This document shows, piece by piece, positions 1-5,341 of a DNA stretch of 5,341 bases. The DNA is from Candidatus Aenigmatarchaeota archaeon. Lineage in GTDB: Archaea; Aenigmatarchaeota; Aenigmatarchaeia; Aenigmatarchaeales; Aenigmatarchaeaceae. The DNA lies in NCBI GenBank assembly GCA_028715225.1, contig JAQUSH010000049.1, positions 1 to 5,341 on the forward strand. The letters run 5' to 3'. Below the pieces are notes generated by a model. The model saw only the letters and a program-made list of their open reading frames with translations, did no database searches and had not been told where the DNA came from. The translations under genes were made by a program, and so were the position numbers. Position 1 is the first letter of the stretch, and each line of letters starts with the position of its first letter.

Positions 1-762
1 CGTGAACTTAACCTAAAACAAATAGAAGAAATTAGTAAAATCATAGAAGTTGAATGCTTTGTACATGGAGCGATGTGTGTTGCTGTTTCTGGTCGTTGCT
101 TTACTTCTCAATTCTTACTTAACAAAAGCGCTAACCGTGGTGAATGTCTTCAGATGTGCAGACGTTCTTATTCCATAAAAGATGCGGATGGAAACGAACT
201 TGCACTAGAAAACAATAAGGTAATGTCAGCAAAAGATCTTTGTTCATTACAATTTATAGAACAGCTTAAGAAGTCTGGTGTTAAAGCTTTCAAGATAGAA
301 GGACGAAATCGGTCACCAGAATATGTAAAAGTTGTTGTTTCTATTTACAGGAATGCTTTAGATAAAACGCTAACTAAAAAAGAAATTGACGCATCGATGG
401 AGAAACTTAAAACAGTATACAACCGTGGATTCTCTTCTGGATTCTATTTAGGTCCGCCAACTGATGAAGATTTTTCAAAAACAGAATATAGCGAAGCTAC
501 TGAAAAGAAAACATGTTTAGGACGCGTAGAAAATTATTGGCCTAAAGTTGGTGCAGCTGCGATTAAGATAACTTCTGGTCACGTTAAAGTTGGAGATGAA
601 ATTTATGTTATCGGAAAAGAAACTGGTGTCATTAGAGTAAAGGTTGAAAGAATAGAAGTTGATCATAAACCAATCACTGATGCTAAACGTGGAATGATTG
701 TTGCAATTAAGGTTTCTAACTGCAAACGCGGCGATGAAGTTTTCTTAATAGAAAAATGTTAG
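1..762 (+). CDS. U32 family protein (TrhP/RlhA-like), C-terminal part, 5' truncated
   Basis: The reading frame is open from base 1, so the gene enters from the left and the ATG at 73 is internal; 253 residues are visible. The U32 signature runs over residues 18-33 (ECFVHGAMC, then SGRC), followed by RGEC-x3-CRRSY and KDLC. C26, C33, C49 and C81 match in order and approximate spacing the four cysteines that bind a [4Fe-4S] cluster in characterised U32 proteins; C53 is extra. FKIEGRNRSPEYV (97-109) is another family block. Residues about 172-251 form a small beta-barrel-like C-terminal domain (GRVENYWPKVGAAAI to GDEVFLIE). Known U32 members with this architecture are oxygen-independent RNA hydroxylases (TrhP on tRNA U34, RlhA on 23S rRNA). 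Despite the name 'peptidase U32', RNA modification is the likelier role; the substrate is an inference. The N-terminal barrel lies outside the window. The next gene follows after 49 nt on the same strand. Confidence 0.9.
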   Translation, partial: RELNLKQIEEISKIIEVECFVHGAMCVAVSGRCFTSQFLLNKSANRGECLQMCRRSYSIKDADGNELALENNKVMSAKDLCSLQFIEQLKKSGVKAFKIEGRNRSPEYVKVVVSIYRNALDKTLTKKEIDASMEKLKTVYNRGFSSGFYLGPPTDEDFSKTEYSEATEKKTCLGRVENYWPKVGAAAIKITSGHVKVGDEIYVIGKETGVIRVKVERIEVDHKPITDAKRGMIVAIKVSNCKRGDEVFLIEKC

Positions 763-782
763 ACATATGACGAACGGTGATG

Positions 783-788
783 TTTATC
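783..788 (+). promoter_or_regulatory. Weak TATA-like box for the uncharacterised gene
   Basis: TTTATC is centred about 26 nt upstream of GTG 812, the spacing expected when an archaeal transcript starts at or next to its start codon. No Shine-Dalgarno sequence lies at normal distance: GGTGAT at 776-781 is about 30 nt away. The AT-rich TTATATAT at 804-811 looks more like a TATA box, but it abuts the start codon and would place transcription start inside the gene, where no in-frame start follows closely. Low certainty. Confidence 0.3.
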
Positions 789-811
789 TCGCTACAAAAT
801 AAATTATATAT

Positions 812-1777
812 GTGAGTTGTCTAGAACCGCTCTGTCTTGGTAGAGATACTAAAGATATTGTTGGTGAGGATAATCGCAAATACTTTCATAACTTTGTTTG
901 TGAAAAATATGGAATAGAATCTACTGAAGTAGACGCATACATTATACTAAGAAATTCTCCGGTAAAACCATCTTACGTCATTTCTAATCCGTGTATAAGA
1001 AAACCAGAATCTGAAGATGATGCTGCCAATTGCTGTAAATATACCGGAAAGAACGATGAATGCATGAGACACTACCTAAAACTTATTCATCTTGCTGATA
1101 CCGGTGTTATACCTCTTGAGAAAGCTGCAAACCTTAAAAGAGGCAAAACCTATATAGCTGAACTTCCTCAAAATTTATATTGGAAATTTATACAAATTGT
1201 TGATGGAAATCGAAACTGTCCGCGTGAAAGAAAGAAATTATTTTTATCGGATGTAAGAAAAGTTTCTGGAGCACTTGAAGAAAAAATATTAAATGATATA
1301 ACGACACACAAAGAAGAAACTAGAATGAAGCTTGTAAATTTCGTCAGAGAAAGAATACCTGACATTGGCAAAATAAAATTTAATGTGCGTGATGAAACAA
1401 AAAGATACAGTATTGCAAACGGCATAGGCGATGTACTTCAGGCACTTGAATTGATAAGAAGTCCTGAGTTGATTCCTTTGAAAACGGAAAGTGACGGATT
1501 GTTTTGGTATTTCTTAGCAAGCACATCATGGGACAGCGGGGAATATGTCGTCATGACTATGGACAGCGGCGGAACAAATGTAGATCTAATAAATTCGGAT
1601 ATTCGTTCAGATACTGAAGTTAACGACGATGGTTCGCGTATTAGCGGCAGTGTCAAAAATCTATTAAAGGGAACAAAATTATCACCTAAAGAATCAGTAG
1701 CAACTCTTGCAAACATGCTCGATGATCATAGATGGTTAGAATGCACAGGAAAAGAACCGCCTAAAGTATTTGCTTAA
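812..1777 (+). CDS. Uncharacterised 321-residue protein, GTG start
   Basis: I do not recognise this protein. It begins at GTG 812: the same frame has a stop at 800-802, and the ATG at 810 reads straight into TGA, so GTG is the only ordinary start before the internal Met codons (first is M84). The protein is soluble-looking, with no signal peptide or convincing membrane segment; the short aromatic run GLFWYFLA (229-236) is too small. The N-terminal third is cysteine-rich (C3, C8, C30, C61, C74, C75, C84, with H87), so a metal site is possible but unproven. Residues about 150-182 are charged and probably helical. The C-terminal third carries two DSG motifs (241-243, 251-253). Codon use and AT richness resemble the neighbours and the frame is uninterrupted over 966 bases, so it is probably a real gene. 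It follows the U32 gene by 49 nt and ends against the convergent M29 gene. Co-transcription with U32 is possible, but a weak TATA-like element also lies upstream. Confidence 0.75.
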   Translation: MSCLEPLCLGRDTKDIVGEDNRKYFHNFVCEKYGIESTEVDAYIILRNSPVKPSYVISNPCIRKPESEDDAANCCKYTGKNDECMRHYLKLIHLADTGVIPLEKAANLKRGKTYIAELPQNLYWKFIQIVDGNRNCPRERKKLFLSDVRKVSGALEEKILNDITTHKEETRMKLVNFVRERIPDIGKIKFNVRDETKRYSIANGIGDVLQALELIRSPELIPLKTESDGLFWYFLASTSWDSGEYVVMTMDSGGTNVDLINSDIRSDTEVNDDGSRISGSVKNLLKGTKLSPKESVATLANMLDDHRWLECTGKEPPKVFA

Positions 1778-2850
1778 ATTAACCACTTACCATTCTTGAA
1801 AACTAATTTACCGTCTAAGAATACTTTACCATCTTTCCTCAGATCCTTGACAATATCCCAGTGCAGTGCTGATTTATTTGGCTCCCCGCATTGTTTATAG
1901 GCCATTCCAAATGCCAAATGTATTGTTCCACCTATCTTTTCATCAAACAATAAATTCTTTGTGAACTTCGTAACTTTAGGATTCATTCCAATTCCAATTT
2001 CACCGATGTATCTTGAGCCTGCATCTGTATCTAGCATTTTAATCAAGAAATCTTGATTCTTATCTGCTGTTGCTTTTATACATTTTCCATTTTTGAACTC
2101 TGCATAAATATTAGTTACTTCTACACCCTGTCTCACTGCAGGGAATGTGAACTTGATGTGTCCGGTTGTTGAATTCTTAACAGGTGCTCCGAAAACTTCA
2201 CCGCCTGGCATGTTTTCATGTCCATCGTCCATGATGAAGCTCTTAGGATATATTTTCATTGTTAGATCTGTATCCTTGGAAACAATCCTAAAAATCTTTC
2301 CTTTGTTTAAAACAGCGCACATTCTTTTTAATTTCTTAGATATGCGAGGCCAATCTAAGAAGCATGCCCCGTAAAAGAAATCTTCGTACTCCTCAAGAGA
2401 CATCTCTGCATCCTGGGCAAGTGCATTAGTTGGTGAATCTGTAGATACCCGGTAAATCTTAGGCTGCGTATTCACAATATAATCAGTAATTTTTCTTGTT
2501 ATCTTGTTTCTAATAACCATCTTAGCTGGATCTACATTTGTCATCTCTCTTGTATTCAATGGAGAACCTATTCCAATATATTTTTTAGTTTTCTTTATTT
2601 CGTTCCAGTATGCTGTTGGGAATTTTGTTAGCTGTTCTTTGTTAGCATGTTTGTAGAAGAAATATGTTGTTCCTGGTATTGACATCTGAACTGATGGGAA
2701 AGCTCCTTTCAGTATGCAGAGTTTGTATATTTCTTTTAATAGCTCTTGCTCATGCGCCTCCCCAGAAATTATAACTTTTTCTCCTTTTTTGACGAATGCA
2801 GAATAATCAACTAATACCTTTGCAAATTTTTTAGTTCTGTCTTCAGCCAT
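1774..2850 (-). CDS. M29 family metallo-aminopeptidase (AmpS/AmpT-like)
   Basis: This 358-residue protein is a full-length M29 aminopeptidase, a cytosolic dinuclear-metal exopeptidase that removes N-terminal residues from peptides. The N-terminal Rossmann-like part starts typically (KFAKVLVDYSAFVKKGEKVII). All expected metal ligands are visible: E218 in NMPGGEVF, E284 in GEIGIG, H311 in TIHLAFG, and H330 and D332 in HWD; the probable catalytic Tyr is Y318. The E-to-E spacing (66) equals that of Thermus AmpT (E250/E316), while the H311-H330 interval is shorter (19 against about 31), a trimmed loop. The ATG overlaps the upstream M24 stop by one base (TAATG on the minus strand), so the two genes are almost certainly co-transcribed and probably translationally coupled; a GTGAT ribosome-binding site lies just upstream. 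The 3' end overlaps that of the convergent uncharacterised gene. Substrate preference cannot be read from sequence. Confidence 0.95.
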   Translation of the reverse strand: MAEDRTKKFAKVLVDYSAFVKKGEKVIISGEAHEQELLKEIYKLCILKGAFPSVQMSIPGTTYFFYKHANKEQLTKFPTAYWNEIKKTKKYIGIGSPLNTREMTNVDPAKMVIRNKITRKITDYIVNTQPKIYRVSTDSPTNALAQDAEMSLEEYEDFFYGACFLDWPRISKKLKRMCAVLNKGKIFRIVSKDTDLTMKIYPKSFIMDDGHENMPGGEVFGAPVKNSTTGHIKFTFPAVRQGVEVTNIYAEFKNGKCIKATADKNQDFLIKMLDTDAGSRYIGEIGIGMNPKVTKFTKNLLFDEKIGGTIHLAFGMAYKQCGEPNKSALHWDIVKDLRKDGKVFLDGKLVFKNGKWLI

Positions 2851-3497
2851 TATAAATCACTAGATATATTCTTTGTTAATTTAATTAAACCTTTTCCGGT
2901 TAATAAATACATATCTTCTATTCGCAGGCCGATTTTCTCAGAATGCAGACCAGGTTCTAGTGTAAAAACATCTCCGACCTTGAAAACATCTTTGGATTTC
3001 GGGGATATTCTAGGTCTTTGATGCGTTTTCTTTCCAACACCATGCCCTATTGAATATGGAAACTTTAATCTTGTGTGTTTTTTAAGATATTTTCTAGCTG
3101 CTAAGTCAGCTTCTGAGCAAGGCGCACCGACTTTTATTTTTTTCTCTGCTATTTTCTGAGCATTTTTCAGAAGCTGATAAAGTTTTATTTTATTTTTGTC
3201 CGGTTTGATGCAATATGTTCTTGTTACATCTGTTCTGATTCCTTTATACCTAACACCAAAATCAACTATAACAAATTCATTTTCTTTTATTTTCTTATTT
3301 GTAGGATGAGGATGTATGTTTTTGAAATCAGATGAACATATTATAGAATGAAAAGCCAATCCATCTGCCCCATTGCATATAGCGCACTTTCGAAGCTTTG
3401 AAGCAATCTTTTTTTCAGTTATTCCTATAACAATAACCTTTCTTGCTACTTTGAATGACTGTTCTGTTATTCTGACTGCTTTCCTGAGTTTATCCAT
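2850..3497 (-). CDS. M24 family metallopeptidase, prolidase/Xaa-Pro aminopeptidase-like, catalytic domain only
   Basis: This 215-residue protein has the pita-bread fold motifs of M24 peptidases (prolidase, Xaa-Pro aminopeptidase, methionine aminopeptidase). The five metal ligands are all visible: D79 (VIVDFG), D90 (RTDVTRTY), H152 (IGHGVG), E181 (TLEPG) and E194 (GLRIED). Spacings of 11, 62, 29 and 13 nearly match Pyrococcus prolidase (11, 64, 29, 14). H62 in HPHPTN and H159 are the accessory histidines. Typical prolidases are about 350 residues with an N-terminal creatinase-like domain; here that domain is absent and the ATG at 3497 opens directly on the catalytic domain. The last residues (LTKNISSDL) resemble the usual prolidase ending, so the C-terminus is complete. 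One oddity is Q160, where HE-x-P is usual. It is first in the operon with M29 and probably acts on proline-containing or other short peptides; methionine aminopeptidase is a less likely alternative. It shares a 55-nt divergent promoter with the GTPase gene. Confidence 0.9.
   Translation of the reverse strand: MDKLRKAVRITEQSFKVARKVIVIGITEKKIASKLRKCAICNGADGLAFHSIICSSDFKNIHPHPTNKKIKENEFVIVDFGVRYKGIRTDVTRTYCIKPDKNKIKLYQLLKNAQKIAEKKIKVGAPCSEADLAARKYLKKHTRLKFPYSIGHGVGKKTHQRPRISPKSKDVFKVGDVFTLEPGLHSEKIGLRIEDMYLLTGKGLIKLTKNISSDL
2856..2860 (-). promoter_or_regulatory. Shine-Dalgarno-like site for the M29 gene
   Basis: On the minus strand GTGAT lies 5 nt before the M29 ATG. It is complementary to the conserved ATCAC of the 16S rRNA 3' end. 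It sits inside the last codons of the M24 gene and supports both the chosen start and internal initiation within a two-gene mRNA. The first genes of the flanking transcription units lack such a site. Confidence 0.55.
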
Positions 3498-3521
3498 AAA
3501 AAATAATTAGTCTACCTACTA

Positions 3522-3529
3522 TTTTAAAA
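3522..3529. promoter_or_regulatory. Palindromic TATA box shared by divergent M24 and GTPase genes
   Basis: TTTTAAAA is a perfect palindrome centred at 3525.5, in the middle of the 55-nt spacer. Its centre is about 27.5 nt from the GTPase ATG (3553) and 28.5 nt from the M24 ATG (3497). Archaeal TATA boxes usually lie about 26-27 nt before the transcription start, so one element in either orientation would give leaderless or nearly leaderless mRNAs on both strands. Neither start has a Shine-Dalgarno sequence, which agrees. Flanking BRE-like bases are not strong on either side. A secondary candidate, TTTAAG on the minus strand (3531-3536), could serve M24 alone. Confidence 0.6.
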
Positions 3530-3552
3530 CCTTAAACCTGTTATCTCTTAGT

Positions 3553-4755
3553 ATGTTAATCGGCGTCGTAGGAAAACCATCTTCGGGAAAAAGCACATTC
3601 TTTAAAGCAGCGACTTTAGTAGATGTTGCTATCGCTCCGTATCCATTTACAACAATAAAGCCTAACTTCGGTACGAGCTTTGTTCGTGTAAAATGTATAG
3701 AAGATGAATTCCACACGAAATGCAATCCTAGGAAAGGATATTGCGAAAAAGGTATACGTTATGTTCCAGTAGAAATGATAGATGTAGCTGGTCTTGTGCC
3801 TGGTGCACACGAAGGTAAAGGACTCGGCAACCAATTCTTAAACGACTTAAACATGGCCGATGTTTTAATTCACATCGTAGATATATCCGGATCTGCTAAC
3901 GAAAAAGGAGAAATTATTGGAGCTGGAAAACATGACCCGGCTAAAGATGTTCGTTTCTTAGAATATGAAATTGACATGTGGTATCTTGGAATTCTAAAGA
4001 AAGGTTGGGATAAGTTTGCAAGAAAAATAAAACAGAATCCGACTAAAATTGAAGATGAGATAGCTAACCAGATGTCATCATTCGGAGTAAAGCCGATTAT
4101 GGTTGAAGAAGCATTAAGCGACTTGAAAATAAGCAAAGCTGACCCAACACTTTGGACGCCAGAGCAATTAAAAGAACTTACAACTTATTTGCGCAAGAGA
4201 ACAAAACCATTAGTGATTGCTTGCAATAAAATTGATATTCCTGACTCGCATGAAAATTTTGAGCGCCTGAAAAAAGAGTTTCCTGATTATTTTTTCACTC
4301 CGTGCTCAGCTGAATCTGAACTTGCACTTAGAGAAGCTGCTAAAAAAGGATTGATTAAATATCATCCTGGTGACTCTGATTTTGAGATTCCTGATAAAAA
4401 CAAATTGAGTGAGAAACAAGTAGCTGCATTAGAATTCATAAAGGAAAATGTTTTAAAGAAATACGGTTCTACTGGTATACAGATGACTTTAGATGCAGCT
4501 GTGTTTAATTTCTTGAAGTATATTGCAATTTTCCCTGGTGGTGTGAATAAACTTTGTGACAAAGATGGTAACGTGCTTCCAGATTGTTTCCTTATGCCAC
4601 CTAGTTCGACTGCTCTAGATTTTGCTAACAAGATTCATACTGATCTTGGAAAGGGTTTCCTTTATGCTATAGATGTTAGAACTAAAATGAAAATTAAAGG
4701 AGAGCATAAATTAAAGAATAGAGACGTAATAGAAATTGTTTCTTCAGCGAAATAA
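3553..4755 (+). CDS. YchF/Obg-superfamily GTPase, Ygr210 branch, with C-terminal TGS domain
   Basis: This 400-residue protein is a translation-associated P-loop GTPase. Visible motifs are: G1 GKPSSGKST (7-15); G2 threonines in YPFTTIKPN (30-38); G3 DVAGLVPGAHEGKGLG (77-92), with the hydrophobic L81 at the Ras Gln61 position, typical of this superfamily; G4 NKID (225-228); G5 SAE (252-254). NKxD predicts GTP specificity, unlike bacterial YchF and human OLA1, whose altered G4 favours ATP. CNPRKGYCEKG (57-67) before G3 and the FLEYEIDMW block (135-143) are marks of the archaeal/eukaryotic Ygr210 subgroup, as is the length. An inserted helical domain lies between G3 and G4, and a TGS domain occupies about 323-398. 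Known relatives bind ribosomes; the precise role of Ygr210 proteins is not well established. The ATG at 3553 gives the canonical MLIGVVGKP start directly behind the promoter with no leader. It ends 31 nt before the convergent dnaG stop. Confidence 0.95.
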   Translation: MLIGVVGKPSSGKSTFFKAATLVDVAIAPYPFTTIKPNFGTSFVRVKCIEDEFHTKCNPRKGYCEKGIRYVPVEMIDVAGLVPGAHEGKGLGNQFLNDLNMADVLIHIVDISGSANEKGEIIGAGKHDPAKDVRFLEYEIDMWYLGILKKGWDKFARKIKQNPTKIEDEIANQMSSFGVKPIMVEEALSDLKISKADPTLWTPEQLKELTTYLRKRTKPLVIACNKIDIPDSHENFERLKKEFPDYFFTPCSAESELALREAAKKGLIKYHPGDSDFEIPDKNKLSEKQVAALEFIKENVLKKYGSTGIQMTLDAAVFNFLKYIAIFPGGVNKLCDKDGNVLPDCFLMPPSSTALDFANKIHTDLGKGFLYAIDVRTKMKIKGEHKLKNRDVIEIVSSAK

Positions 4756-4778
4756 AAATAAGAAGCCCCTTGCGGGGC
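4745..4778 (-). terminator. GC hairpin plus T-rich tract, terminator-like, downstream of dnaG
   Basis: GCCCC (4765-4769) pairs with GGGGC (4774-4778) around a 4-base loop. Read on the minus strand, the hairpin lies 8 nt after the dnaG stop and is followed by a T-rich run (TTCTTATTTTTATTT) that reaches into the 3' end of the GTPase gene. On the plus strand the hairpin is followed only by AATTTGAATTAT, so it fits dnaG termination better, although the stem could also stabilise or mark the GTPase mRNA end. Archaeal termination needs mainly the U-tract; the role of the stem is inferred. Confidence 0.55.
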
Positions 4779-4786
4779 AATTTGAA

Positions 4787-5341
4787 TTATCCTAAATCAT
4801 CTTGTGTAATTACTGTCACATTTCTTGGATATCTCATTCTTTGAGCTTTAGTTCCAACGACTGTCTTTATTCCATTTCTTGCGCATATTTCAACCAAAGT
4901 CTGATCTATGATACCATCAAGTATCAGTACTTTTGCGCCAGATTCTCTGATTGTGTTTCCTATTTCTTTCAATGGAACTTTTCCAATTGGCTCTAAGTCA
5001 TCAGTCAGATAATATGCAGCTTTGCTTCCGGTCATCTGAGAAATTATTTCTTTGTATTTATTTGCTGTCTCAGGACTTAATCTGCTATTTCTTCTTTTTT
5101 CACGTCCTTCATCTTTCTGTGTTTCGACTACATCTTCATATTCGTAGTCTTTCTTTTCTTCTCTATAAGCTGGAGTTTCTACTTTAGCAGATCCATTTGT
5201 ACCATTTACTTTCTCCTGATGGAAAGGAACTTTTTCTCTTAATGCTTTGAATATTTCTTTCTTAGTTAATTCTTCTACTTCCTTGCCAGCTGGAGCGCTT
5301 GCCACAAAATCTATCTCGCATGTAGATGACAATTCTTTTAA
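4787..5341 (-). CDS. dnaG: Archaeal-type DNA primase DnaG, C-terminal part, 5' truncated by the window edge
   Basis: The frame stays open to the last base, so 184 residues of the C-terminal part are seen and the TTG at 5332 is not a start. Recognition rests on the block DFVASAPAGKEVEELTKKEI (11-30), continuing to ALREKVP, which is characteristic of archaeal DnaG just after the Toprim region. A charged, low-complexity linker follows (about 43-87, rich in E, K and D). The conserved C-terminal domain then runs from about 88 to 184, with KVLILDGIIDQTLVEIC and GIKTVVGTKA. Archaeal DnaG is a Toprim-type protein with primase activity, and in several archaea it is a subunit of the RNA exosome. The catalytic Toprim residues lie outside this window, so catalytic integrity cannot be judged. 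It converges on the GTPase gene, separated by a 31-nt gap holding a terminator-like hairpin. Confidence 0.92.
   Translation of the reverse strand, partial: LKELSSTCEIDFVASAPAGKEVEELTKKEIFKALREKVPFHQEKVNGTNGSAKVETPAYREEKKDYEYEDVVETQKDEGREKRRNSRLSPETANKYKEIISQMTGSKAAYYLTDDLEPIGKVPLKEIGNTIRESGAKVLILDGIIDQTLVEICARNGIKTVVGTKAQRMRYPRNVTVITQDDLG

Noticed and set aside
73..762. U32 gene starting at ATG 73
   Set aside because: The frame is open to base 1 and the U32 signature begins upstream of this ATG, so it is an internal Met of a truncated gene.
804..811. TTATATAT as the promoter of the uncharacterised gene
   Set aside because: It directly abuts the GTG codon and would put transcription start about 25 nt inside the gene, with no in-frame start nearby.
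1168..1716. Two minus-strand frames opposite the uncharacterised gene
   Set aside because: They have no recognisable motifs or start signals and look like antisense shadows of the 321-residue frame. Since the plus-strand protein is itself unrecognised this is not absolute, but the plus frame is much longer.
2147..2374. Plus-strand frame opposite the M29 gene
   Set aside because: It is a shadow of a gene whose catalytic residues are all present on the minus strand.
3519..4631. Several minus-strand frames opposite the GTPase gene
   Set aside because: They are shadows of a complete GTPase with every G motif intact.
4802..5187. Plus-strand frames opposite dnaG, one hydrophobic and Phe/Leu-rich
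   Set aside because: The hydrophobic look comes from antisense reading of the Glu/Lys-rich linker codons, not a membrane protein.
4787..5332. Stand-alone 181-residue protein with a TTG start at 5332
   Set aside because: The frame continues to the window edge and the sequence is the C-terminal portion of archaeal DnaG.
1..5341. tRNA, rRNA, CRISPR array, insertion sequence or riboswitch
   Set aside because: No cloverleaf-like GC-rich segment, regularly spaced repeats, terminal inverted repeats or transposase frame was seen; nearly every base lies in a protein gene and no gap exceeds 55 nt.

Overview
The window is an archaeal chromosome fragment. Three genes point to Archaea: the C-terminal half of an archaeal-type DnaG primase, a YchF/Obg-superfamily GTPase of the Ygr210 branch found in archaea and eukaryotes, and a full-length M29 aminopeptidase. 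Archaeal expression signals agree, with TATA-like boxes about 27 nt upstream of start codons that have no leader, and one GTGAT ribosome-binding site at an internal operon gene. The DNA is AT-rich and tightly packed, with overlapping stops, a 1-nt stop/start overlap and spacers of about 50 nt or less. This suits a small-genome lineage of the DPANN type, but that placement is only inferred; nothing here fixes the phylum.

Layout. Positions 1-762 (+): the 3' part of a U32-family gene, most likely an Fe-S RNA-hydroxylation enzyme rather than a protease. Positions 812-1777 (+): a 321-residue protein I do not recognise, with a GTG start. Positions 1774-2850 (-): an M29 aminopeptidase, convergent with and touching the unknown gene. 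Positions 2850-3497 (-): a short M24 prolidase/Xaa-Pro aminopeptidase-like enzyme, immediately upstream of M29 in one transcription unit. Positions 3498-3552: a 55-nt divergent promoter with the palindrome TTTTAAAA at its centre. Positions 3553-4755 (+): the Ygr210-type GTPase. Positions 4765-4778: a GC hairpin with a T-rich tract on the minus-strand side. Positions 4787-5341 (-): the 3' part of dnaG, which enters from the right edge.

Functionally this is mostly housekeeping: RNA modification (U32), peptide recycling by two metallo-exopeptidases (M24 and M29), translation-associated GTPase activity, and primase/exosome function (DnaG). I see no defence system, mobile element, CRISPR array, tRNA or rRNA. 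The items most worth follow-up are the symmetric divergent promoter, which looks able to drive leaderless transcripts in both directions from one palindromic TATA element, and the unrecognised 321-residue protein.
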